From Clostridia bacterium (GTDB taxonomy: Bacteria; Bacillota; DAOUPZ01), in NCBI GenBank assembly GCA_030625885.1, contig DAOUPZ010000008.1, forward strand, positions 50,228 to 114,227: a DNA stretch of 64,000 nt, given 5' to 3'. Made by a program: the position numbers and the translations under genes. The notes beneath the pieces were generated by a model. The model ran no database searches. It was not told where the DNA came from and was given only the letters and a program-made list of their open reading frames with translations. The first letter of the stretch is position 1; every line of letters starts with the position of its first letter. This document shows, in pieces, positions 31,598 to 40,518 of this stretch.

Positions 31598-33625
31598 ATG
31601 AAATCGTTTCAAGCCTATATACCAGAATTAGTCGGTTATGAACAGGCTTGGTTGCGTTTTATTAATACAGGAGAAATTGATACATCAGTCATTCGTCCTA
31701 TTATTGCTGAATCGTGGGAGAGATGCCGTAAAATGAACTTGGATCCTCTTAAAGCGAAAAAGGATGTTGTGCTATCAAAAGAACAATTAAAAAAAAGGAT
31801 AAAAGACCGACAAGAATTAGTCAAAATAGGGTGGCCTTTTATGAATATATTGTACGATATTGTAAAAGGTTCAGGATTTCGTGTGGATTTGGTTGACGAA
31901 GAGGGTTATATCCTTAAAATATTAGGGGACGAAGAAGCACTGGAAATTTGTCGGAAAACAAATTCTATTCCTGGGGCAAATCTTTCTGAAGATATTGCGG
32001 GAACGAATAGTTTATCCTTATGTACTATTACTGGCGAACCCATTCAGATCGTGGGGGCAGAACATTTTTTTCAAGCTAGTCATCGTTGGACGTGTTCGGC
32101 GGCACCTATTTTTAATGAAAAAGGAGAATTGCTTGGGGCATTGAACATGGGCGGACGTTATGAATTGGTACATAAACATACATTGGGCATGGTTGTATCA
32201 ACCGCAAAAGCAATTGAGGAAGAGCTAAAGATACAGCGTATGGCTGACGATATTTCCCGTAGTAACCAACAATTAAGAGCAACATTAGAATCTATTTCAG
32301 ATGGTATTATTTATGTTAACTTTAAAAAAAGAATTAACCAAATCAATAGAATAGCCACAAAAATTCTTGGTCTTGAGCCAAAGGAAGTCATCGGTAAAAA
32401 TATTGATGATTTTATCTCTGTATCTCCATCTGCTATTTCCCCCTCGTGGGATGGTGTTTTGGAATCAGGAAAAGGTTATGAAAATCAAGAACTCATTATT
32501 AATACCAAAAATGAGAGCTTTCATTGTTTTGTGAGTGCTAAACCTATCATGCGTCATGATAAAGTAGATGGGCTGGTCGTCATTTTAAAGCGTACTGAAG
32601 AGGTAAGAAAGTTAATACATAAGATGGTAGGGGCCACTGCTCGTTTTACTTTTGATACCATTATCGGTGAAAACGAAAATATTAAAGAAGTTATTGAATT
32701 GGCTCGTTTAGCGGCCGAAACATCTTCAAGGGTGATTATTGAAGGAGAAAGTGGTACGGGTAAAGAGCTAATTGCTCAAGCCATACATAATGAAAGTTTA
32801 CAACAGAACGGACCATTCATTGCAGTTAATTGCGGTGCTATACCACGAGAACTTATTGAGAGTGAGTTATTTGGCTATGAAGACGGATCCTTTACCGGCG
32901 CTAAAAAAGGCGGTATGCCCGGTAAATTTGAATTGGCTGAAGGCGGCACATTGTTTCTAGATGAAATAGGTGATATGCCGTTGGAAATGCAAGTTAAAAT
33001 GTTACGCGTCTTGCAGGAAAATCAAGTCATACGGATCGGGGGTCGCAAAGCGATTCCGATTGATGTTAGAGTGATTGCTGCTACGAATAAAAGCTTGGAG
33101 GAGGAAATTAAGAATGGGAACTTCCGAGAAGACTTATTTTATCGGTTGAATGTCATTAAATTGAACATTTCTCCATTAAGGGAGCGAAGGGATGATATTC
33201 CTTTATTGATTAAAGACTTTTTAGAGTGTATCAGTAAGAAGATCGGAAAGGAAATAGAAGATGTTGAGCCAAGTGTACTGGATATTTTAGTAGAATATGA
33301 ATGGCCAGGTAATATTCGCGAATTACAGAATGTAATTGAGCGTGCTATTGTGGTTTCAAATAAGCAAATCATTACAGTGAGTGATTTGCCCCAGCATTTA
33401 TATAAAGATGAAAGTGAACAGAGAGCATTACGGATTAAAGAATTACAATCTCTAGAAGAGATCGAGAAACGGGCAATTCTCAGTACTTTGCGGGCAGTAG
33501 ATGGCAACATATCAAAAGCCGCTAGGATTTTAAAGATTGGAAGGAATACATTTTATCGTAAATTGGAGAAATATGATTGCAAAGAATTTTTTGATAATAC
33601 AGATCATATGGTGAGCCATTTTTAA
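31598..33625 (+). CDS. sigma-54-dependent Fis-family regulator (GAF-PAS-AAA+-HTH), paralog 1
   Basis: GESGTGKELIAQAIHNES Walker A; GSFTGA loop; IREFfis HTH GNISKAARILKIGRNTFYRKLEKY. Confidence 0.94.
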   Translation: MKSFQAYIPELVGYEQAWLRFINTGEIDTSVIRPIIAESWERCRKMNLDPLKAKKDVVLSKEQLKKRIKDRQELVKIGWPFMNILYDIVKGSGFRVDLVDEEGYILKILGDEEALEICRKTNSIPGANLSEDIAGTNSLSLCTITGEPIQIVGAEHFFQASHRWTCSAAPIFNEKGELLGALNMGGRYELVHKHTLGMVVSTAKAIEEELKIQRMADDISRSNQQLRATLESISDGIIYVNFKKRINQINRIATKILGLEPKEVIGKNIDDFISVSPSAISPSWDGVLESGKGYENQELIINTKNESFHCFVSAKPIMRHDKVDGLVVILKRTEEVRKLIHKMVGATARFTFDTIIGENENIKEVIELARLAAETSSRVIIEGESGTGKELIAQAIHNESLQQNGPFIAVNCGAIPRELIESELFGYEDGSFTGAKKGGMPGKFELAEGGTLFLDEIGDMPLEMQVKMLRVLQENQVIRIGGRKAIPIDVRVIAATNKSLEEEIKNGNFREDLFYRLNVIKLNISPLRERRDDIPLLIKDFLECISKKIGKEIEDVEPSVLDILVEYEWPGNIRELQNVIERAIVVSNKQIITVSDLPQHLYKDESEQRALRIKELQSLEEIEKRAILSTLRAVDGNISKAARILKIGRNTFYRKLEKYDCKEFFDNTDHMVSHF

Positions 33626-33653
33626 GCTTAACTTAAGGTAATGTTAAGCAATC

Positions 33654-33692
33654 AAAAAGAGAATTCTTCTTCAGAAGAATTCTCTTTTTGTA
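33654..33692 (+). terminator. intrinsic terminator
   Basis: AAAAAGAGAATTCTTCT-tc-AGAAGAATTCTCTTTTT. Confidence 0.75.
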
Positions 33693-33898
33693 AATATAAA
33701 AAGTACAAAATGAACTGAAAGGTCAAGCATACCACTATTTCATAATGATACATTCGAAACAAGAAGTGTGCATATACGAGACATTATTATAAGAATAGAT
33801 CAAAGCGTATTCTTGGGAAATGATGATCAGAGGTTACAAAACGATATTTAGTGTTTTATAATTCTTAACGGAAAATAAAGGGTCGCATGTCATAGGAA

Positions 33899-33917
33899 TT
33901 GTGCTGTATTAGCACAA
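33899..33917 (+). promoter_or_regulatory. candidate enhancer-binding (UAS) inverted repeat
   Basis: TTGTGCT-gtatt-AGCACAA about 90-110 bp upstream of the predicted sigma-54 start. Confidence 0.45.
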
Positions 33918-33981
33918 AAAATGTTTTCAATACAATATTTATTTCATAATTATATAAAATAAATATCCAATTCTTTTCACT

Positions 33982-33999
33982 TTGGCAGAAAAATTGCAT
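33982..33999 (+). promoter_or_regulatory. sigma-54 promoter for ferredoxin-AOR operon
   Basis: TTGGCAGAAAAATTGCAT (GG-N10-GC). Confidence 0.82.
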
Positions 34000-34254
34000 T
34001 AATTATTAATCAAAAGAATGAATATAAGTGATCGATATAAGCTCTGAAAGGAGGGAAAAGAAGATAAAGTAATAGGGGTGTTTGCAAATAGCGCAGTATT
34101 AAATGAGCGTAACTTATGTAGGAAAAAATGATACATTGATTGATGAAAAAAGGGGGAAGTTTTTAAAAAATTTGAAATATTGATATTTTTTGAAGGAAGC
34201 GTCAGTATATATAATCTGACCATTATTGAAACAAATATTAAAGGAGGGGAAAAT

Positions 34255-34659
34255 ATGGCAAAGCTAAAACGCTTAAAACATGATCCCAGTAAATGTACTG
34301 GATGTCATTTATGTGAAATTGCTTGTTCAGGAAATAAGGAGGGGATGTTTAATTCTAAGAATGCTCGTTTAACAATCCATTCCGATTATGTAGAAGGTAA
34401 AAAATTACATACAAAAGCAGATATGTGTAATTTATGTGGTATTTGTGTCAAAAAATGTCCTGAAAGTGCTATTAAAATCGAAGAGGGTCATTTAATTATT
34501 GATCATGATAAATGTAATGGTTGCGGGACTTGTATCTATGCTTGTCCACAGAATGTTTTATCTTTTGATAGTAAGGAAGAGATAGCTTATTGTGATTTGT
34601 GCGGTGGTGATCCACTATGCATTCAGTTCTGTGCGCATAAGGCCATTACGTTAGAATAA
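34255..34659 (+). CDS. 4Fe-4S polyferredoxin (AOR electron-transfer partner)
   Basis: Cys motifs CTGCHLCEIAC, CNLCGICVKKCP, CNGCGTCIYACP, CDLCGGDPLCIQFC; ATG at 34255 after aggaggggaaaat. Confidence 0.9.
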   Translation: MAKLKRLKHDPSKCTGCHLCEIACSGNKEGMFNSKNARLTIHSDYVEGKKLHTKADMCNLCGICVKKCPESAIKIEEGHLIIDHDKCNGCGTCIYACPQNVLSFDSKEEIAYCDLCGGDPLCIQFCAHKAITLE

Positions 34660-34684
34660 AACAAATTAAATGGAGGTGAATTAA

Positions 34685-36526
34685 ATGTTGGGTTATCATA
34701 ATAAAGTGTTAAGATTTGATTTAACAAAGCGTCAGTGGAAGATTGAGCCTTTGAATTTAAAATGGGCTGAGCAATATTATGGGGGAAAAGGTTTAGGAAT
34801 GAAATATTTATATGAAGAGTTGGAACCGGGGATTGATCCTTTGTCACCAGAAAATAAGTTGATCTTGTCTACAGGTCCTTTATCTGGAACTTCGGCGCCT
34901 TGTAATGGTAAACTTTCTATTACGACTAAATCTCCAGCTACGAATCTTATTAATGAATCTTCTATTGGAGGAACTATTGTAGCTGAAATTAGATATGCTG
35001 GCTATGATATGATTATTCTGGAAGGAAAAGCAAGCAGTCCTGTCTATATTGAGATTGTAAATGATCATATTAGTATTAGGGATGCTGAAAACTTATGGGG
35101 GATGACTAGTCATGCTGCCGAACTAAAGTTACAGGATGAGATTGGTCACGAAGGGGCGACACTCTCTGTTGGGCCTGCTGGTGAAAATATGTGTCCCATG
35201 TCTTGTATCAATGGCGAATTGTTCCGCCAGGCCGGCAGAGGCGGCGTGGGGGCTGTGATGGGTTCCAAAAAGGTTAAAGCAATACATATCAGAGGGTCCA
35301 AGTACCCGGTAAAAGTTGCTGATATGAAGGGATTTCTGCAAAAAACAAAAGATTATTTGCAGAATAATGTTTTAACGGAAGATAATACGTGGGTTATTGA
35401 AGATGGGACAACGATTCTAGTGGATGCGACGAATGAAGGGGGTCTATCTCCTAATAAGAATTTCCAGGATGGTTATAATGAAAAGACTCATATATTAAAT
35501 AATGAAGAGTTTTTAAAGATTCGGGAACATAAAAAAGCCTGCTTTGGTTGTGGGTTAGGTTGTGGGAACGTGGTACGTGCTGGGAAACATTTCCTGGAAG
35601 GCCCAGAATATGAAAGCATTATTTTAGCAGGTCCTAATTTAGACATCTTTGATATTGAGTTTGTAACAGAATTTAATGTGTTATGCGATGATTATGGGTT
35701 GGATACGATTTCTTGTGCGGATACCATTTCTTATGCTATGGAAATGACAGAAAAGAAAATTCATAATTTTGGGATTAAGTTTGGACAACAAGATAAAGTA
35801 AGAGAGTATATAAAATTGATTGCGACTGCTCAAGGAGTAGGATTTGAATTAAGTAGGGGTACAAAATGGCTTTCTGAAAAATATGGCGGTAAAGATTTTG
35901 CGATGCATGTTAAAGGTTTGGAATTGCCGGCATATGATCCGCGTGGTTCTTTTGGAATGACGATCGCTTATGCTACGTCTGATCGGGGTGGATGTCATAT
36001 GCGTGGGTGGCCTGTTGCTGAGGAAGTGTTATCTGATGGAGAACCCTACACTTTAGAAGGTAAGGCGCAGATGACGATTGATATGCAACATTATAATGCC
36101 GTGAAGTTTTCTTTGATGATCTGTGATTTCTGGGCGTTAGGCTATGATGCAATGGCAGACTTGATGACTACAGCATTAGGAAGAGAAATTACAGAAGAAG
36201 AGTTAGAAAAAGCGGGTGAAAGAATTTATAACCTGAGTCGTATGTTTAATTGTCGTGAAGGATTTGCTAGAAAAGACGATACTTGTCCAGAGCGGGTATT
36301 TAAAGAAGCATTAAAGAGCGGTGTTACGGCAGGTAAGTTTGTGCCGCGTGAAGATTTCGAAAAAGAACTTAGCAATTACTATACTTTACGTCAATGGGAT
36401 CAAAATGGTATTCCGATGAAATCTAAACTTGAAGAATTAGGAATGGAAGTTCGAGAAAAACAAGAAAAAATTGTCTACTTAGCAAGTGTAGAAAAAGCAA
36501 ATGCGGAAGTTGCTGTAACCCAATAA
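34685..36526 (+). CDS. aor: aldehyde:ferredoxin oxidoreductase family (tungsten/molybdenum-pterin)
   Basis: 613 aa; YYGGKGLGMKYLYEEL, GPLSGTSAPCNGKLSITTKSP, CFGCGLGC cluster ligands. Confidence 0.93.
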   Translation: MLGYHNKVLRFDLTKRQWKIEPLNLKWAEQYYGGKGLGMKYLYEELEPGIDPLSPENKLILSTGPLSGTSAPCNGKLSITTKSPATNLINESSIGGTIVAEIRYAGYDMIILEGKASSPVYIEIVNDHISIRDAENLWGMTSHAAELKLQDEIGHEGATLSVGPAGENMCPMSCINGELFRQAGRGGVGAVMGSKKVKAIHIRGSKYPVKVADMKGFLQKTKDYLQNNVLTEDNTWVIEDGTTILVDATNEGGLSPNKNFQDGYNEKTHILNNEEFLKIREHKKACFGCGLGCGNVVRAGKHFLEGPEYESIILAGPNLDIFDIEFVTEFNVLCDDYGLDTISCADTISYAMEMTEKKIHNFGIKFGQQDKVREYIKLIATAQGVGFELSRGTKWLSEKYGGKDFAMHVKGLELPAYDPRGSFGMTIAYATSDRGGCHMRGWPVAEEVLSDGEPYTLEGKAQMTIDMQHYNAVKFSLMICDFWALGYDAMADLMTTALGREITEEELEKAGERIYNLSRMFNCREGFARKDDTCPERVFKEALKSGVTAGKFVPREDFEKELSNYYTLRQWDQNGIPMKSKLEELGMEVREKQEKIVYLASVEKANAEVAVTQ

Positions 36527-36768
36527 ATAAGAGATTGAGAAACAGAGTATCAAGAGAACACATTAATATTAAGGATGTGAAGATAAAAGGGAGTAGGGAA
36601 GCGAAGGGTGAGCTAACGTATCCTGGTTGTATAGGTTCAAATTATTATTGCGACGCTGATGGTAATTTGAAAAATATAGCAAAGGTTAGAGATGCGATCG
36701 AGTAAAAAAGTAAGCGAGTAAAAAAGCGCACCCAACTCCTTTTTGTAAATTGAATATGATGTAAGGAG

Positions 36769-36795
36769 CCCGGGAAAATATTTTCCCGGGATTTA
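36769..36795 (+). terminator. palindromic terminator
   Basis: CCCGGGAAAATATTTTCCCGGG. Confidence 0.65.
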
Positions 36796-36913
36796 TTATG
36801 GTCTAAGGGAATGTTATAAACTGGAATTTGTTTTTCTTAGCATATTATGGCTTGTTTCCTCATAATTATGGAATATAAACGCTATTGGGAATATGTATTC
36901 CAGGAGGATCAGC

Positions 36914-38269
36914 ATGTATTTAAATTTAAATTTAAATATGAATCAAACCCAAAAAATGATCATGACACCCAAACTTCAGCAAGCTATTGCTATTCTGCAA
37001 CTTTCTCGAGAAGAATTATATGCAAAAGTTCAGGAAGAAATGTTAAGTAATCCTTTGGTTGAAGTGGAAGAACAAAGTATGACTGAAGATATGCGTGAGA
37101 GAGAATTAAAAAACTTTGTGACTTCTTTTACTTCATATGGGAATGAAACTTATGCAGTTGAGAAAGAGGTAGAAGAAAAAGAGTCTTCAATTAGAAGGGA
37201 ATATGATTCGTTACATGATTACTTGTTGCACCAATTAAGATGTATGACAATTGATGCTTTTGAACTACAAATTGGGACACGATTAATTTTGAGTATTAAT
37301 GAAAATGGTTATTTACAGGAAGTGGTTGAAGAAGCTGCGCAGCCGATACTTTCCCTTATTCAGAGTTTTGATCCACCTGGCATTGGTGGAAGAAATTTAG
37401 AAGAATGTCTTCTTATTCAATATTGGCGATTAGAAGATCAAGAGGATAAAAAGTGGGCGCCTGTTGTGGTTCCTATTATTAATGAGTATTTAAAAGATAT
37501 TGCTGAACGGAAGTATAAAAAAATCAGTAAAGCATTAAACGTTTCGTTAAAAGATATCGAACAAGCTGCAGGTATTATTAAAAGATTAAATCCAAAACCA
37601 GGAATTGAATTTGCGGGTCATAATAATAAAGTAGAATATATTACGCCTGATTTAATTGTTCGAGAAATTGATGGTGATTTTACTGTTCTTAGCGATCAAA
37701 AAAATTACCCCTGTTTGAAGATTAGTTCTTATTATAAAAAAATACTATTGAAATCAAATGATGCAGATGATCAAGTATGTCAATATATTAGAGAACGGCT
37801 ACAATCAGCTTTATGGTTAGTAAAGAGTATTGAACAGCGACGTTTGACGATTCGCCGTGTTATGGAAAGTATTATCGGTTTTCAAATTGAATTTTTCAGG
37901 AAAGGGCCTAATGCATTATTTCCTCTTACTCAACGTGAAGTAGCTGAAGATATTAAAGTTCATGAATCTACTGTTAGTCGAGCTGTATCTCATAAATATG
38001 TACAAACAGATTGGGGGATATTTGAATTAAAATATTTTTTTCCAGGTGGGTTTGGTACAGATGATGGCGGAGAGATTTCGAGTGAAAGATTGAAGGATTA
38101 CCTTAAAGAAATAATTGCTGGAGAAAATCCGCTTAAACCCTATAGTGATCGAAAAATAGCTGAATTATTATCTGACAAAGGGATAAATATTTCCCGTCGT
38201 ACCATCGCTAAATACAGAGACGAATTAAATATATTATCCTCTAACAAAAGAAAAAGATACTTACTATGA
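36914..38269 (+). CDS. rpoN: RNA polymerase sigma-54 factor, paralog 2
   Basis: NQTQKMIMTPKLQQAIAILQLSREEL; KVHESTVSRAVSHKYVQTDWG; SRRTIAKYRDE. Confidence 0.95.
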   Translation: MYLNLNLNMNQTQKMIMTPKLQQAIAILQLSREELYAKVQEEMLSNPLVEVEEQSMTEDMRERELKNFVTSFTSYGNETYAVEKEVEEKESSIRREYDSLHDYLLHQLRCMTIDAFELQIGTRLILSINENGYLQEVVEEAAQPILSLIQSFDPPGIGGRNLEECLLIQYWRLEDQEDKKWAPVVVPIINEYLKDIAERKYKKISKALNVSLKDIEQAAGIIKRLNPKPGIEFAGHNNKVEYITPDLIVREIDGDFTVLSDQKNYPCLKISSYYKKILLKSNDADDQVCQYIRERLQSALWLVKSIEQRRLTIRRVMESIIGFQIEFFRKGPNALFPLTQREVAEDIKVHESTVSRAVSHKYVQTDWGIFELKYFFPGGFGTDDGGEISSERLKDYLKEIIAGENPLKPYSDRKIAELLSDKGINISRRTIAKYRDELNILSSNKRKRYLL

Positions 38270-38416
38270 GTATGAAAATATGGGAATTGTTTTTAAATAT
38301 ATATTATATTGTATACATAGTTTGTATTGTTTTAAGACAATGGATGTGGGTATATAAGTATGGGATTAAATATTTGTAATTTCAGCATATAATTGATGCT
38401 AAAAGAGGGGGGCACT

Positions 38417-40453
38417 ATGAAAAAACTTCAAGGTAATATTCCTCAATTAGTCGCTTATGAACAGGCATGGTTGCACTTTATTAATACAGGGGAGGCGGAT
38501 ACAGAAATAATTCGCCCTGTAATTGCAGAATCTTGGAAACGTTGTCGTGCACAGGGGCTTAATCCTTTAACGTGTAAAACATCAATCATATTGTCTGAAG
38601 AAGAGTTGCAAAAAAGGATCAAAACGCGTCAACATTTGGTGCATACAGCGTGGCCATTTATGAAGGTCTTATATGATATTGTAAAAGGCTCAGGATTCCG
38701 CGTGGATTTGATAGATGAGGAAGGTTATATTCTCAAAATATTAGGGGATGATGAAGCACTGGAAATTTGTCATAAAACCAATTCTATTCCAGGAGCCAAG
38801 CGCTCTGAAGAGATAGCAGGTACGAATAGCATGTCTTTATGCCTTATTACCAAAAATCCTATTCAAATAGTAGGGGCTGAGCATTATTTTCATGCATCTC
38901 AAGGATGGACCTGCTCAGCAGCTCCGATTTTTAATGATAAGGGAACTTTGTTAGGTGTTTTAAATATGGGTGGAAGGTATGAATTAGTTCATAAACATAC
39001 ATTAGGAATGGTTGTAGCTACTGCTAAAGCAATTGAGAATAAAATGAAAGTACAACAATCTACTCAACAATTAGCACGTAGAAATAGTCAGTTAAAAACG
39101 ACATTGGAATCCATATCAGATGGATTAATATATATAGATAAAAACAAAAAGATTACTCAAATCAATGTTGTAGCAGAGGAAATCCTTAATCTAAAATCTG
39201 GAGAAATAGTGGGAAAACCGGTTGATGAGATTTTTTCAATTACACCTTCATTGAATAATGTTTTAGAGTCAGGTCAAGGTTATCTTAATCGTGAGCTCAT
39301 TATTAATACCAAGAAAAAGAGTTTTCACTGTGTTGTGAGTGCTAAACGTATTTTGCGTGGTGGGAATGTTGATGGCTTGGTGGTTATTTTAAAACGTTCC
39401 GAAGAAGTACGGAAATTAGTACATAAGATGGTGGGTGCTACTGCACGTTTTACTTTTGATAATATTATTGGTAAAACAGAGAAAATGAAGAAAGTCATTG
39501 AACTGGCATGTTTGGCAGCTGGGACATCTTCGCGGGTGATTATTGAAGGGGCAAGTGGAACAGGTAAAGAAATGTTTGCTCAAGCCATACATAATGAAAG
39601 CTTGCACCAAAATGGACCTTTTATTGCAGTTAATTGCGGTGCGATACCACGGGAATTGATTGAAAGTGAGTTATTTGGTTATGAAGAAGGTACATTTACC
39701 GGTGCTAGGAAAGGTGGTATGCCCGGTAAATTTGAGTTGGCTGAAGGCGGCACATTGTTTTTAGATGAAATAGGCGATATGCCATTGGAAATGCAAGTTA
39801 AGATATTACGTGTCTTGCAGGAAAATCAAGTCATACGAATTGGGGGCCGCAAAGCCATTTCAATCGATGTCAGGGTAATTGCAGCCACGAACAAGAACTT
39901 AGAGGAGGAAATCAAAGAGGGGAATTTTCGAGAAGACTTATATTACCGTTTAAATGTTATCAAATTAACGGTTCCCCCCCTGCGTGAGCGTCGTAATGAT
40001 ATTCCCTTGATTGCACAGTATATTTTGGAGACATTAAGCAAACGTATTGGAAAAGAAGTCAAAGGCATTGATGCAATGGCTTTAGAAGCATTACAACAGT
40101 ATTCATGGCCGGGGAACATTAGGCAATTAGAAAATATTATTGAGCGAGCAATTGTAGTCTCTGCAGGTTCTGCTATTACAGTTCATGATTTACCAGAGAG
40201 TATTTTGGAAAGCAGGAATCAACGTTCTAAAGATGAACATAAAGATGAGTATCAAATGCAAGAAGGGGAGGAGAATGGTTTAGTAATAGAGGGGTCACTA
40301 GAAGATATTGAAAAACAAGCAATTATTAATACGCTTCATGCTGTTGATGGTAATATATCTAAAGCAGCTAAAATATTAAAAATTGGACGAAATACATTCT
40401 ACCGAAAACTTGAGAAATATCAATGTAAGGAATTATTAAGTAAAGAACAATAG
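38417..40453 (+). CDS. sigma-54-dependent Fis-family regulator (GAF-PAS-AAA+-HTH), paralog 2
   Basis: Collinear with 31598-33625 product; GASGTGKEMFAQAIHNES, GTFTGA loop, HTH GNISKAAKILKIGRNTFYRKLEKY. Confidence 0.94.
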   Translation: MKKLQGNIPQLVAYEQAWLHFINTGEADTEIIRPVIAESWKRCRAQGLNPLTCKTSIILSEEELQKRIKTRQHLVHTAWPFMKVLYDIVKGSGFRVDLIDEEGYILKILGDDEALEICHKTNSIPGAKRSEEIAGTNSMSLCLITKNPIQIVGAEHYFHASQGWTCSAAPIFNDKGTLLGVLNMGGRYELVHKHTLGMVVATAKAIENKMKVQQSTQQLARRNSQLKTTLESISDGLIYIDKNKKITQINVVAEEILNLKSGEIVGKPVDEIFSITPSLNNVLESGQGYLNRELIINTKKKSFHCVVSAKRILRGGNVDGLVVILKRSEEVRKLVHKMVGATARFTFDNIIGKTEKMKKVIELACLAAGTSSRVIIEGASGTGKEMFAQAIHNESLHQNGPFIAVNCGAIPRELIESELFGYEEGTFTGARKGGMPGKFELAEGGTLFLDEIGDMPLEMQVKILRVLQENQVIRIGGRKAISIDVRVIAATNKNLEEEIKEGNFREDLYYRLNVIKLTVPPLRERRNDIPLIAQYILETLSKRIGKEVKGIDAMALEALQQYSWPGNIRQLENIIERAIVVSAGSAITVHDLPESILESRNQRSKDEHKDEYQMQEGEENGLVIEGSLEDIEKQAIINTLHAVDGNISKAAKILKIGRNTFYRKLEKYQCKELLSKEQ

Positions 40454-40474
40454 ATGGTTTTTTACTACTTACCA

Positions 40475-40499
40475 AAAGACAGCGAAGCTGTCTTTTTTA
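40475..40499 (+). terminator. intrinsic terminator
   Basis: AAAGACAGC-gaa-GCTGTCTTTTTT. Confidence 0.75.
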
Positions 40500-40518
40500 T
40501 TAAATGGAGGGATGATAT

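Noticed and set aside
38270-38416. Possible sigma-54 promoter before regulator 2 (ATGGGATTAAATATTTGTAA)
   Set aside because: Wrong GG-to-GC spacing and no GC; not counted.
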